DNA of 52,948 nucleotides, taken from NCBI GenBank assembly GCA_902635985.1, contig CACPPZ010000007.1, positions 1-52,948 of the forward strand, written 5' to 3'. The stretch is from Paracoccaceae bacterium. Its GTDB lineage: Bacteria; Pseudomonadota; Alphaproteobacteria; Rhodobacterales; Rhodobacteraceae. Each line of letters starts with the position of its first letter. The first letter of the stretch is position 1. Both the position numbers and the translations under genes were made by a program. Under the pieces are notes generated by a model, which saw nothing but the letters and a program-made list of their open reading frames with translations, ran no database searches and had not been told where the DNA came from. This document shows positions 28,058 to 34,865 of the stretch, one piece after another.

Positions 28058-28406
28058 CTTTTTCTCCTAATGGTTGCCCTCAGTATGCTTATCCCAATAG
28101 GGTAAATCCAGAGCTATTTGTGAAAAAAGTCATATAAATTAAGCTTATTATTGAAAGTATTAACATTTCTCTGAAAATCAAAGAATTTGTAAGCTAATTA
28201 TTTCTATCAAAAGTCACTATGATCGCTAAAAGTTAGATTTAATTGAGTGTAAGTATACAAATCTGATGGACTAGTATCCTTAAATTAATTGGTAAGTTTC
28301 AGATATTTCCTTTTTTGCCCAAAAAGAAAGGCCTTCTGAGTTTTTTCTTGAAATTCTATCATAAAAATGGGATTTCGTTATCAGAGCCTTGAGTAAGGAA
28401 AAGAAA
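28058..28406. other. 349-bp divergent intergenic region between mmsA and coaD
   Basis: This AT-rich region must hold the promoters for mmsA (minus) and coaD (plus). I see an imperfect inverted repeat TTATCCCAATAGGGTAA at 28089-28105 close to the mmsA ribosome-binding site, and CTAAAAGTTAG near 28224. No convincing -35/-10 pair, riboswitch fold or small gene stands out. Confidence 0.4.
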
Positions 28407-28895
28407 GTGCGAATTGGTCTATATCCGGGTACATTTGATCCAATAACTTTGGGCCATATTGATATTATGAAAAGAGCATCTTTGTTGGTTGATAAACTGG
28501 TAATAGGTGTGGCTATTAATCGAGACAAATCTCCATTGTTTACTTTAGATGAGAGAGTCCAGATGATTGAAGCTGAATGCTCAGGCCTAAGCTTAAGAAC
28601 AGGGACGAAAATCATCGCTCATCCCTTTGAAAACCTTCTTGTAGATTGCGCAAAAGATGTAAACGCTTCTGTTATTTTTAGAGGTCTACGCGCCGTGGCT
28701 GATTTTGAGTACGAGTTTCAAATGGTTGGCATGAACCGTGTGCTAGATGATAGCATTGAAACAGTCTTTTTAATGGCTGAGGCAAAACATCAGGCGATTG
28801 CGTCTAAGTTAGTCAAGGAAATTGCACGGTTAGGTGGAGATGTTTCTAAATTTGTCACACCAACTGTATATGACCAGCTTATGGAAAAATTTTGA
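28407..28895 (+). CDS. coaD: Phosphopantetheine adenylyltransferase
   Basis: Transfers AMP from ATP to 4'-phosphopantetheine, the penultimate step of CoA synthesis. I use GTG at 28407, giving the canonical N-terminus MRIGLYPGTFDPITLGH with AAGGA seven bases upstream; a TTG at 28389 is the longer alternative. The protein is then 162 residues, as expected (~160). Motifs: the nucleotidyltransferase TLGH (H17), FRGLRAVADFEYEFQM (~93-108), and LVKEIARLGGDVSKFV (~136-151). It stands alone and is convergent with the downstream GAPDH gene (24-bp gap). Confidence 0.95.
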   Translation: MRIGLYPGTFDPITLGHIDIMKRASLLVDKLVIGVAINRDKSPLFTLDERVQMIEAECSGLSLRTGTKIIAHPFENLLVDCAKDVNASVIFRGLRAVADFEYEFQMVGMNRVLDDSIETVFLMAEAKHQAIASKLVKEIARLGGDVSKFVTPTVYDQLMEKF

Positions 28896-28919
28896 ATTAG
28901 TTATCTCATAAAATCAGTA

Positions 28920-29921
28920 CTAAATATGCTTTGCCATTTCCATTGCTGTGTCAGCCATCCTATTGGAAAATCCCCACTCATTATCATACCAGCTCAGAAC
29001 TCTTACTAAATTCTTATCCATTACCCTAGTCTGATCTGCAGCAAAAATTGATGATCTAGTGTCATGATTAAAGTCAGAAGAGACAAGTTTTTTTTCCGTA
29101 TATCCTAGGATACCTCTCAAATTTGTACTTGCGGCTTTATAAATTTCTTCATTAATTTCAAGACTGGAAGTCTCCTGCAGTGCCTCAAAGGTAAGATCAA
29201 CAACAGATACATTTGGCGTAGGTACCCGAACTGCAAATCCGTCTAATTTTCCTTCTAGCTCTGGTAATACCAAACCAACGGCTTTTGCTGCGCCTGTTGT
29301 AGTAGGTATCATACTCAAGTTTGCAGCCCGAGCGCGGTATAAGTCATCATGCATTGTGTCTAAAACCGGTTGGTCACCTGTATAACTATGTATCGTAGTC
29401 ATAAATCCCCGTCTTATGCCTACTTTTTCGTGTAAAACTTTCACTACAGGCGATAAGCAATTTGTAGTGCAAGAGGCGTTTGAAACGACGATATCGTTTT
29501 TTGTAAGTGTTTGGTGATTTACTCCGTACACAATAGTTTTGTCGGCATTTTTTGCCGGGGCACTAATTAGGACCCTTGAACATCCGTTTTTTAGGTGTGA
29601 AGCGGCTTTTTCTCTATCATTGAAAATACCGGTACACTCCATTGCGATATCAATATTCTCCCATGGTAACGATGCTGGCTGTTTAATCGAAGTTACTTGA
29701 ATTTCCATTCCCTCAATAATAATGGAGTCTTTAGTTGTTTTTATATCTCCATAAAATTTTCCATGCACGCTATCAAATTCGAGCAGATGGGCGTTCAATT
29801 CTGTAGATCCTAAATCATTGATTGCTACGACCTCTAAGTCTTTTCTTTCAGATTCTATTATTGCTCGCAGAATATTACGTCCTATCCGGCCGAAACCATT
29901 GATTGCAACCTTTACTGCCAT
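28920..29921 (-). CDS. gap: Glyceraldehyde-3-phosphate dehydrogenase, NAD-type paralogue
   Basis: Interconverts glyceraldehyde-3-phosphate and 1,3-bisphosphoglycerate in glycolysis. I start at the ATG at 29921 (MAVKVAINGFGRIGRN), preceded by GGGAAG, giving 333 residues. The catalytic cysteine is in SNASCTTNC (C151), with the partner histidine in TTIHSYTGDQ (~178). The adenosine-ribose acidic residue is present as Asp36 in AINDLGST, which favours NAD over NADP. Residues 189-190, near the cofactor 2' position, are Thr-Met. A perfect palindrome GTTAGCGCTAAC lies 17 bp before the start codon, so it is probably regulated separately from its neighbour, which is 149 bp upstream. Confidence 0.95.
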   Translation of the reverse strand: MAVKVAINGFGRIGRNILRAIIESERKDLEVVAINDLGSTELNAHLLEFDSVHGKFYGDIKTTKDSIIIEGMEIQVTSIKQPASLPWENIDIAMECTGIFNDREKAASHLKNGCSRVLISAPAKNADKTIVYGVNHQTLTKNDIVVSNASCTTNCLSPVVKVLHEKVGIRRGFMTTIHSYTGDQPVLDTMHDDLYRARAANLSMIPTTTGAAKAVGLVLPELEGKLDGFAVRVPTPNVSVVDLTFEALQETSSLEINEEIYKAASTNLRGILGYTEKKLVSSDFNHDTRSSIFAADQTRVMDKNLVRVLSWYDNEWGFSNRMADTAMEMAKHI

Positions 29922-29938
29922 ATTTCTTCCCATCTTAA

Positions 29939-29950
29939 GTTAGCGCTAAC
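29939..29950 (-). promoter_or_regulatory. LacI-family-type operator in front of the first gap gene (CceR-like)
   Basis: GTTAGCGCTAAC is a perfect 12-bp palindrome between a possible -35 (TTGACT, complement of 29971-29976) and the gap ribosome-binding site, i.e. around the expected transcription start. LacI-family regulators bind even palindromes with a central CG. From memory, the CceR site of Rhodobacter, which controls central carbon metabolism, has this core. The regulator gene is not in the window. Confidence 0.6.
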
Positions 29951-30070
29951 ATCAAAAAATTAAAGTAGAAAGTCAAGATACTTTACGCTTTAGCAGGCAA
30001 TATTTTATCAGTTTGGTGTAAAAAAAATAAAGTTAAATCTAAACTTAAGATTAGTATTTTTAGTCAAATA

Positions 30071-31075
30071 TTACATTAATTTTTGCCCAATTAGGGAGGC
30101 AACATCTGTCATTCTGCATGAAAATGCCCATTCATTATCATACCAAGCGAGTATTCTAACTAGGTTTCCGCCAACTACTCTAGTTTGGTCTGGAGCAAAT
30201 ATCGACGAATGCGTTGTATGGTTAAAATCGATTGATACTTTTGGCTCAGGATCATATGCAAGTACTTTGCTCATAAAACCTTTAGAGGCATCTTCTATAA
30301 TCTCATTAATATTTTGCGTTGATACTGTCTTTTTTGATTTAAAAGTAAAATCTATAGCAGACACATTCGGAGTAGGTACTCTAATTGCGGTTCCATCTAG
30401 CTTTCCATCTAGTTCAGGGATTACTGTGCCTATAGTTTTTGCAGCGCCAGTAGAGGTCGGGATCATAGCCATTGCAGCAGCGCGGCACCTGTATAAATCG
30501 TCATGTTTTTTATCCAGCGTTGGTTGGTCACCAGTATAACTGTGTATAGTAGTCATCATTCCATGCTCGATTCCTACAGTGTCATTTAAAATTTTAGCGA
30601 TTGGTGCAAGACAATTTGTAGTGCATGATCCATTTGACAAAATTTGTTCTTTGCCTGTGATTTGGTGTTCGTTAACACCAAATATAACTGTTCTATCTAC
30701 ACTTTTTGCTGGCGCCGAAATTAATACCGATTTAGCTCCATTTTTAACATGAGCTAAAGCTTTATCGTAAGTGGTGAACTTTCCAGTACATTCGAGCACA
30801 ACATCACAACCTGACCAATCTAAATCAGCTGCATTATATGACGAGGAGACTTCTATCGGCCCTCGTCCAAGATCTAAGCTGTTTTCTTTAACTTCAACTT
30901 TGGCAGCAAAACGACCATGCACACTGTCGTATCTCAAAAGATGTGCGTTAGTTTCTATTGGGCCAGGTGCATTAATTTTTGAAACAACGACATCATTTCT
31001 AGCGTATTCACTAATGCTTGCCAAGGTTGCTCGGCCAATTCGGCCAAAGCCGTTTATCCCTAGAGTTGTTGTCAT
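30071..31075 (-). CDS. gap: Glyceraldehyde-3-phosphate dehydrogenase, second paralogue (probably NADP-preferring)
   Basis: Type I GAPDH of 334 residues (MTTTLGINGFGRIGR). Catalytic C151 in SNGSCTTNC, the histidine in TTIHSYTGDQ (~178) and WYDNEW are all present, so it should be active. It differs from the adjacent paralogue at cofactor-selecting sites: the Asp36 equivalent is Ala (KINAPGPIE), and positions 189-190 are Lys-Lys instead of Thr-Met. In Bacillus, GapB-type enzymes lacking this Asp use NADP and work in gluconeogenesis; I infer the same here. The ATG at 31075 has GGGGA six bases upstream. Operator-like palindromes lie 78-121 bp before the start. It sits between tkt and the first gap. 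Confidence 0.93.
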   Translation of the reverse strand: MTTTLGINGFGRIGRATLASISEYARNDVVVSKINAPGPIETNAHLLRYDSVHGRFAAKVEVKENSLDLGRGPIEVSSSYNAADLDWSGCDVVLECTGKFTTYDKALAHVKNGAKSVLISAPAKSVDRTVIFGVNEHQITGKEQILSNGSCTTNCLAPIAKILNDTVGIEHGMMTTIHSYTGDQPTLDKKHDDLYRCRAAAMAMIPTSTGAAKTIGTVIPELDGKLDGTAIRVPTPNVSAIDFTFKSKKTVSTQNINEIIEDASKGFMSKVLAYDPEPKVSIDFNHTTHSSIFAPDQTRVVGGNLVRILAWYDNEWAFSCRMTDVASLIGQKLM

Positions 31076-31152
31076 GTTATCCCCAAAATATGTGATTCTC
31101 TTATAACCAATATCTTAAGAATAAAAATGATAATTTTATTTAAAATTAATAT

Positions 31153-31164
31153 GTTAGCGATAAA
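31153..31164 (-). promoter_or_regulatory. degenerate operator half-site upstream of second gap gene
   Basis: GTTAGCGATAAA keeps the full left half of GTTAGCGCTAAC and 4 of 6 positions of the right half. Its centre is 19 bp from the neighbouring perfect palindrome. Supported mainly by that proximity. Confidence 0.35.
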
Positions 31165-31170
31165 ACTATA

Positions 31171-31184
31171 TGTTTGCGCAAACA
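31171..31184 (-). promoter_or_regulatory. perfect palindromic operator upstream of second gap gene
   Basis: TGTTTGCGCAAACA is a perfect 14-bp palindrome with a central CG, the general form of a LacI-family operator. It differs from the site at the first gap gene by one symmetric base pair (TTTGCGCAAA versus TTAGCGCTAA). It lies in the 174-bp gap between tkt and the second gap gene. Confidence 0.55.
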
Positions 31185-31196
31185 GTTAGCGCAAAC
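31185..31196 (-). promoter_or_regulatory. second operator, abutting the perfect palindrome
   Basis: GTTAGCGCAAAC joins the left half of the first-gap operator (GTTAGC) with the right half of the adjacent site (GCAAAC). One mismatch breaks the symmetry. Its centre is 13 bp from that of the neighbouring site, so dimers on the two sites would bind different faces of the helix or compete. Confidence 0.45.
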
Positions 31197-31249
31197 TTTT
31201 TTAGATTTGTATTAATGCCAAGGAAAATTTATTATTGATTAATTAAAAA

Positions 31250-33268
31250 CTACAAAAGATTTGTTGCTTCCTTAACAATTCTATCTGGTGTTATGCCGAA
31301 ATGACTGAACAAAACTTCAGCGGGAGCAGATGCGCCAAAAGTTGTCATGCCTATAAAGGCAGATTTGTTTGCTTTTGCCCTTTGACCCAAAAGCCACTCA
31401 TCCCAACCGAGACGTACTCCTGCTTCGATACCAATTCTAATTGACTGTCCACTAGGTAATACACGTTTTTTGTAGAGTTCATCTTGTTGCGAAAATAATT
31501 CCATGCAAGGCATTGATACAACTCTCGTTCCTATTCCTTTTTCTTGTAATAACTCACGTGCTTTTAAAGCTATAGAAACTTCAGATCCAGTTGCGATCAG
31601 TATAACCCGTCTGGTTGTTGAAGCTTCCTCTAAAATATATGCACCTTTAGAGACTAGGTTAGCCATCTGATGCTTTCGTCTAACAGTTGGCAGGTTTTGT
31701 CTAGATAAAGCCAAAACAGACGGAGTGTTTGTTTTGGATAGTGCTATCTCCCAGCTTTCAGCAGTTTCAATGGTATCGGCAGGTCGAAATACTAAAGTAT
31801 TTGGGGTGGATCGTGATATAGCGAGATGCTCCACAGGTTGGTGGGTTGGGCCATCTTCTCCGAGTCCAATACTATCATGGGTCATAACGAAAATGGTTGG
31901 TATTTTCATAAGTGCTGCAAGTCGCATTGCTGGTCTAGCGTAATCAGTGAAGCACATGAAAGTTCCTCCGTAAGGTCGGATACCTCCATGAAGCGCCATG
32001 CCATTCATTGCCGCTGCCATGGCGTGCTCTCGAATACCATAATGTATGTAGCGACCTTTTCGGTTAGATTTATCAAATATTTTCATGTCGGTTGATTTAG
32101 TATTATTTGAACCAGTCAGATCTGCCGAGCCTCCAATTGTTTCTCTCATAATACTATTTACCGCGTTTAGTGTTAATTCACTGGATTTCCGTGTTGCTAT
32201 TGCCGGTGATGCAGCACTGTTTTGTTTCTTGAATTTTCGAATAGCCGTACTTAATTTCTTAGGAGCATCCCCATTAAAAACCCTCTCAAACTCAGACTTT
32301 TGCGCACTTGTTAGGTTTTCAACCTTAGATTGCCATGAATTAAATGTTTTCTCTCCGTTACGGCCGGCTTCTTCCCACTGCTCTTTAACTGATTTTGGGA
32401 CATCAAATGGTTCATATTTCCATTTGTAAACTTCTCTTGCACTTTTAATTAATTCGGGATCGGTTAAGGCTCCATGCCCTTTAGAAGTGTCTTGCGCTGT
32501 GGTGCCGATTGCAATATGCGTTTTACAAGCAATCATTGTGGGTTTTTGTGAACTTTTCGCTGCCAAGATTGCTGTATCGATTGCCTCTGGGTCATGACCG
32601 TCTATTTCGATAACTGACCAGCCTGACGCCTCAAAGCGTATTTTCTGATTGGTTGAATCGGCAAGATTTACAGGTCCATCTATAGTAATATTATTGTTGT
32701 CCCAAAAAACGATAAGCTTGTTAAGATTGAGATGCCCAGCAAGGCTGATAGCTTCCTGACTGACTCCTTCCATTAGACACCCGTCTCCGGCGATTACATA
32801 AGTATAGTGATCGATGATGTTTCGTCCAAATCTAGCACGGAGGCTTTCTTCTGCTATCGCGAACCCCACGGAATTTCCTATACCTTGTCCGAGTGGTCCC
32901 GTGGTTGTCTCGATTACATCTGATAGAAAATTTTCTGGATGCCCCGCTGTTTTTTTACCAAGCTGCCTAAAGTTCTTGAGTTCATCGATGTCAAAATCTG
33001 AATAACCACAAAGGTACGCAACACTATAAAGAAGCATTGACCCGTGACCAGCTGATAATATAAATCTATCTCTATCAGGCCAATTAGGATGTTGCGTGCT
33101 AAATTTAAGATGTTTTTCGAACAAAACCGTTGTAACATCTGCCATCCCAATTGGCATACCCGAATGACCAGAGTTTGCAGCGGCCACAGCGTCTAGTGTT
33201 AACATGCGTATGGCATTGGCTTTTTCCCAATGCTTGGGGTGAAGTGCTCGAAGTTTTTCAAGTTCCAT
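31250..33268 (-). CDS. tkt: Transketolase
   Basis: Thiamine-diphosphate enzyme moving two-carbon units in the pentose phosphate pathway and linking it to glycolysis at glyceraldehyde-3-phosphate, the substrate of the two GAPDHs downstream. The 672-residue protein has AANSGHSGMPIGMADV (~31-46), HGSMLLYS, TTGPLGQGIGNSVG, the ThDP/Mg motif GDGCLMEGVSQEA through the NNNITIDG segment (~157-198), and the pyrimidine-domain ALHGGIRPYGGTF with GLGEDGPTHQP (~470-480). The length is typical (~660-670). The ATG at 33268 has GAAGGA about twelve bases upstream. It is divergent from the zapA unit (195-bp gap). Confidence 0.97.
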   Translation of the reverse strand: MELEKLRALHPKHWEKANAIRMLTLDAVAAANSGHSGMPIGMADVTTVLFEKHLKFSTQHPNWPDRDRFILSAGHGSMLLYSVAYLCGYSDFDIDELKNFRQLGKKTAGHPENFLSDVIETTTGPLGQGIGNSVGFAIAEESLRARFGRNIIDHYTYVIAGDGCLMEGVSQEAISLAGHLNLNKLIVFWDNNNITIDGPVNLADSTNQKIRFEASGWSVIEIDGHDPEAIDTAILAAKSSQKPTMIACKTHIAIGTTAQDTSKGHGALTDPELIKSAREVYKWKYEPFDVPKSVKEQWEEAGRNGEKTFNSWQSKVENLTSAQKSEFERVFNGDAPKKLSTAIRKFKKQNSAASPAIATRKSSELTLNAVNSIMRETIGGSADLTGSNNTKSTDMKIFDKSNRKGRYIHYGIREHAMAAAMNGMALHGGIRPYGGTFMCFTDYARPAMRLAALMKIPTIFVMTHDSIGLGEDGPTHQPVEHLAISRSTPNTLVFRPADTIETAESWEIALSKTNTPSVLALSRQNLPTVRRKHQMANLVSKGAYILEEASTTRRVILIATGSEVSIALKARELLQEKGIGTRVVSMPCMELFSQQDELYKKRVLPSGQSIRIGIEAGVRLGWDEWLLGQRAKANKSAFIGMTTFGASAPAEVLFSHFGITPDRIVKEATNLL

Positions 33269-33463
33269 CGAAGATCGGGTCCTTCAGAAAATTAATACAT
33301 ATCACTCCTTAACATGAGTACTGCGAAGTTCAAGTAAACAGTGAGAAGATGATTGTAGAGATTAATATTTAGTAAATAAGCAAAGTTAATCTATGAAAAA
33401 TTTTGAAACAGGTTTATAAAATATAAGTAATTTATCCTAGTGCATTTGATTAAAGGTTAAGAT

Positions 33464-33751
33464 ATGGATCAAATAGTTGATTTTGAGCGTAGAATTGGGT
33501 TGGCGCTAGACGAAATAGAGCGAATGGTATCTCAATTTTCAAAAAGCTCTACCTTTGATCTTGAACACGTTAGCACTGATTTAAAAAATCTCACCTCTGA
33601 GAACGAAAGGCTTGAAGCTGTAATTGAGAAATTAAAATTAGAGCATAATAAGGAGGTAAAAGCTTTACTAGCTGAAAGAGAGGAAGAGCGAGAAACTGTG
33701 AAAGCACTTTATAAAAGATTAACTGAAGTAGTTGAAAATCCTGGAGATTGA
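33464..33751 (+). CDS. Small coiled-coil protein encoded upstream of zapA
   Basis: A 95-residue, highly charged protein. Residues ~30-90 form one long predicted coiled coil (STDLKNLTSENERLEAVIEK and on to AEREEERETVKALYKRL); there are no cysteines, membrane segments or catalytic motifs. Its TGA lies 5 bp before the zapA ATG, and the GGAG for zapA is inside its last codons, so translation is coupled. Size, coiled-coil nature and position recall division-ring accessory proteins such as ZapB, but I see no specific sequence similarity; that role is inference. I recall a small hypothetical protein at this position in related genomes. Confidence 0.8.
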   Translation: MDQIVDFERRIGLALDEIERMVSQFSKSSTFDLEHVSTDLKNLTSENERLEAVIEKLKLEHNKEVKALLAEREEERETVKALYKRLTEVVENPGD

Positions 33752-33756
33752 AGCTG

Positions 33757-34137
33757 ATGCCTGAAATAAAGTTATCGATAGGAGGTAGAGATTTTGAAGT
33801 TGCTTGCCAAGAGGGCGAAGAAAACTTTCTCACCGACGCGGCGAATTTGTTAAATTCTGAATCTCAAAAATTGGTTTCACAGTTGGGTAGATTGTCGGAA
33901 TCTCGAATGCTGCTTATGGCAGGGTTAATGTTGGCTGATAGAATGATAAATGCAGAGAAATCGTTTGCAGAGCGAGAGCTGCTAATTGAGCAGAAAGAAA
34001 CTGAATTAGATAAAGCGTTATCCGCGGCCAAGGCTACTTCTGAAAGTAAGCCAGCGTTTGCAAATGAAATTTCTGAGCTACTATCTAAAACTGCAACGCG
34101 TCTAGAAAAGGTAGCTAAATTTAATTCAAATCATTAA
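33757..34137 (+). CDS. zapA: Cell-division protein ZapA
   Basis: ZapA crosslinks FtsZ filaments at midcell. The 126-residue protein has the N-terminal ZapA domain (PEIKLSIGGRDFEVACQEGE, then LTDAANLLNSES and a long helix SRMLLMAGLMLADRM, ~50-64), followed by a coiled-coil C-terminus. I use the ATG at 33757, which has GGAG ten bases upstream; a TTG at 33748 overlapping the previous stop is too close to that site. It forms a two-gene unit with the coiled-coil protein and converges on grxD with a 23-bp gap. Confidence 0.92.
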   Translation: MPEIKLSIGGRDFEVACQEGEENFLTDAANLLNSESQKLVSQLGRLSESRMLLMAGLMLADRMINAEKSFAERELLIEQKETELDKALSAAKATSESKPAFANEISELLSKTATRLEKVAKFNSNH

Positions 34138-34160
34138 TTTGCATATTGGTTTGGAAATGA

Positions 34161-34523
34161 TCAAGCGTTAGCTTCACGGATTTTTTTTGCAGCATCTTTG
34201 TCGAATTCAATACCATTTTTTTCAAACAAGTTGTCAAGCTCGCCAGATAAAGTCATCTCTGTTATAATATCACACCCTCCGATAAACTCACCTTCCACGT
34301 ATAGCTGTGGAATTGTTGGCCAGTCCGAAAAGTCTTTTATTCCCTGCCTTACAACTTCATCAGCAAGCACATTAATATCTTCGTATTCTACGCCTATATA
34401 ATTGAGAACGCCCACAACTTTGCTAGAAAACCCACACTGAGGCATTGATTTATTGCCTTTCATGTAAAGAACCACTTTGTTTTCCTCTATAGTCTTTTTA
34501 ATTTTTTCATTTACGTCAGACAT
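34161..34523 (-). CDS. grxD: Monothiol glutaredoxin, Grx4 family
   Basis: CGFS-type glutaredoxins carry [2Fe-2S] clusters with glutathione and deliver them, often as a complex with BolA. The 120-residue protein has KGNKSMPQCGFS (active Cys30), the cis-proline segment WPTIPQLYVEGEFIGGCDI (~68-86) with glutathione contacts, and ends in a short charged tail. It lies 14 bp downstream of the bolA-family gene, so the two physical partners are probably made from one transcript with purL downstream of neither; purL is 82 bp upstream. Confidence 0.95.
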   Translation of the reverse strand: MSDVNEKIKKTIEENKVVLYMKGNKSMPQCGFSSKVVGVLNYIGVEYEDINVLADEVVRQGIKDFSDWPTIPQLYVEGEFIGGCDIITEMTLSGELDNLFEKNGIEFDKDAAKKIREANA

Positions 34524-34537
34524 ACTTATTTCCTTTA

Positions 34538-34783
34538 CTAGTCAGATGGGGCTTTCGTAGTGAGTGCCAATGCATGTAGTTCACCGTTTGAGCCATCCAT
34601 TTTACCTTTTAAGGCTGCATAAACTGCCCTTTGCTGTTGAACTCGGTTCATATCTTTGAAACTTTCATCGATAACCTCTGCAGAATAATGATTTCCATCT
34701 CCTGCTAAGTCAGTAATTGTAATACTGGCATTTGGAAACTGTTCACGTATCATATTCTCAATTTCATTTGCCTGCATAGCCAT
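34538..34783 (-). CDS. bolA: BolA-family protein (iron-sulfur cluster transfer partner)
   Basis: An 81-residue BolA-fold protein: MIREQFPNASITITDLAGDG (11-30), then NHYSAEVIDESFKDMNRVQQ and the C-terminal HALALTTKAP segment with the conserved histidine. The short size and GDGNHY loop fit the IbaG/BolA2-like (YrbA) group that pairs with CGFS glutaredoxins. The ATG at 34783 has GGAG seven bases upstream. It is followed immediately by grxD, the classic partner arrangement. Whether to call it bolA or ibaG is uncertain. Confidence 0.92.
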   Translation of the reverse strand: MAMQANEIENMIREQFPNASITITDLAGDGNHYSAEVIDESFKDMNRVQQQRAVYAALKGKMDGSNGELHALALTTKAPSD

Positions 34784-34865
34784 TTTAAATCTCCTTTCTA
34801 CATCCTAAATGTTCTTTCCGCATTTGAACAAGCCTAAAAACTCAATAGTATTTAATTTTAGATAA

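Noticed and set aside
28089-28105. TTATCCCAATAGGGTAA inverted repeat near the mmsA start
   Set aside because: The arms are offset by one base and match no operator I know; kept only as a note in the intergenic entry.
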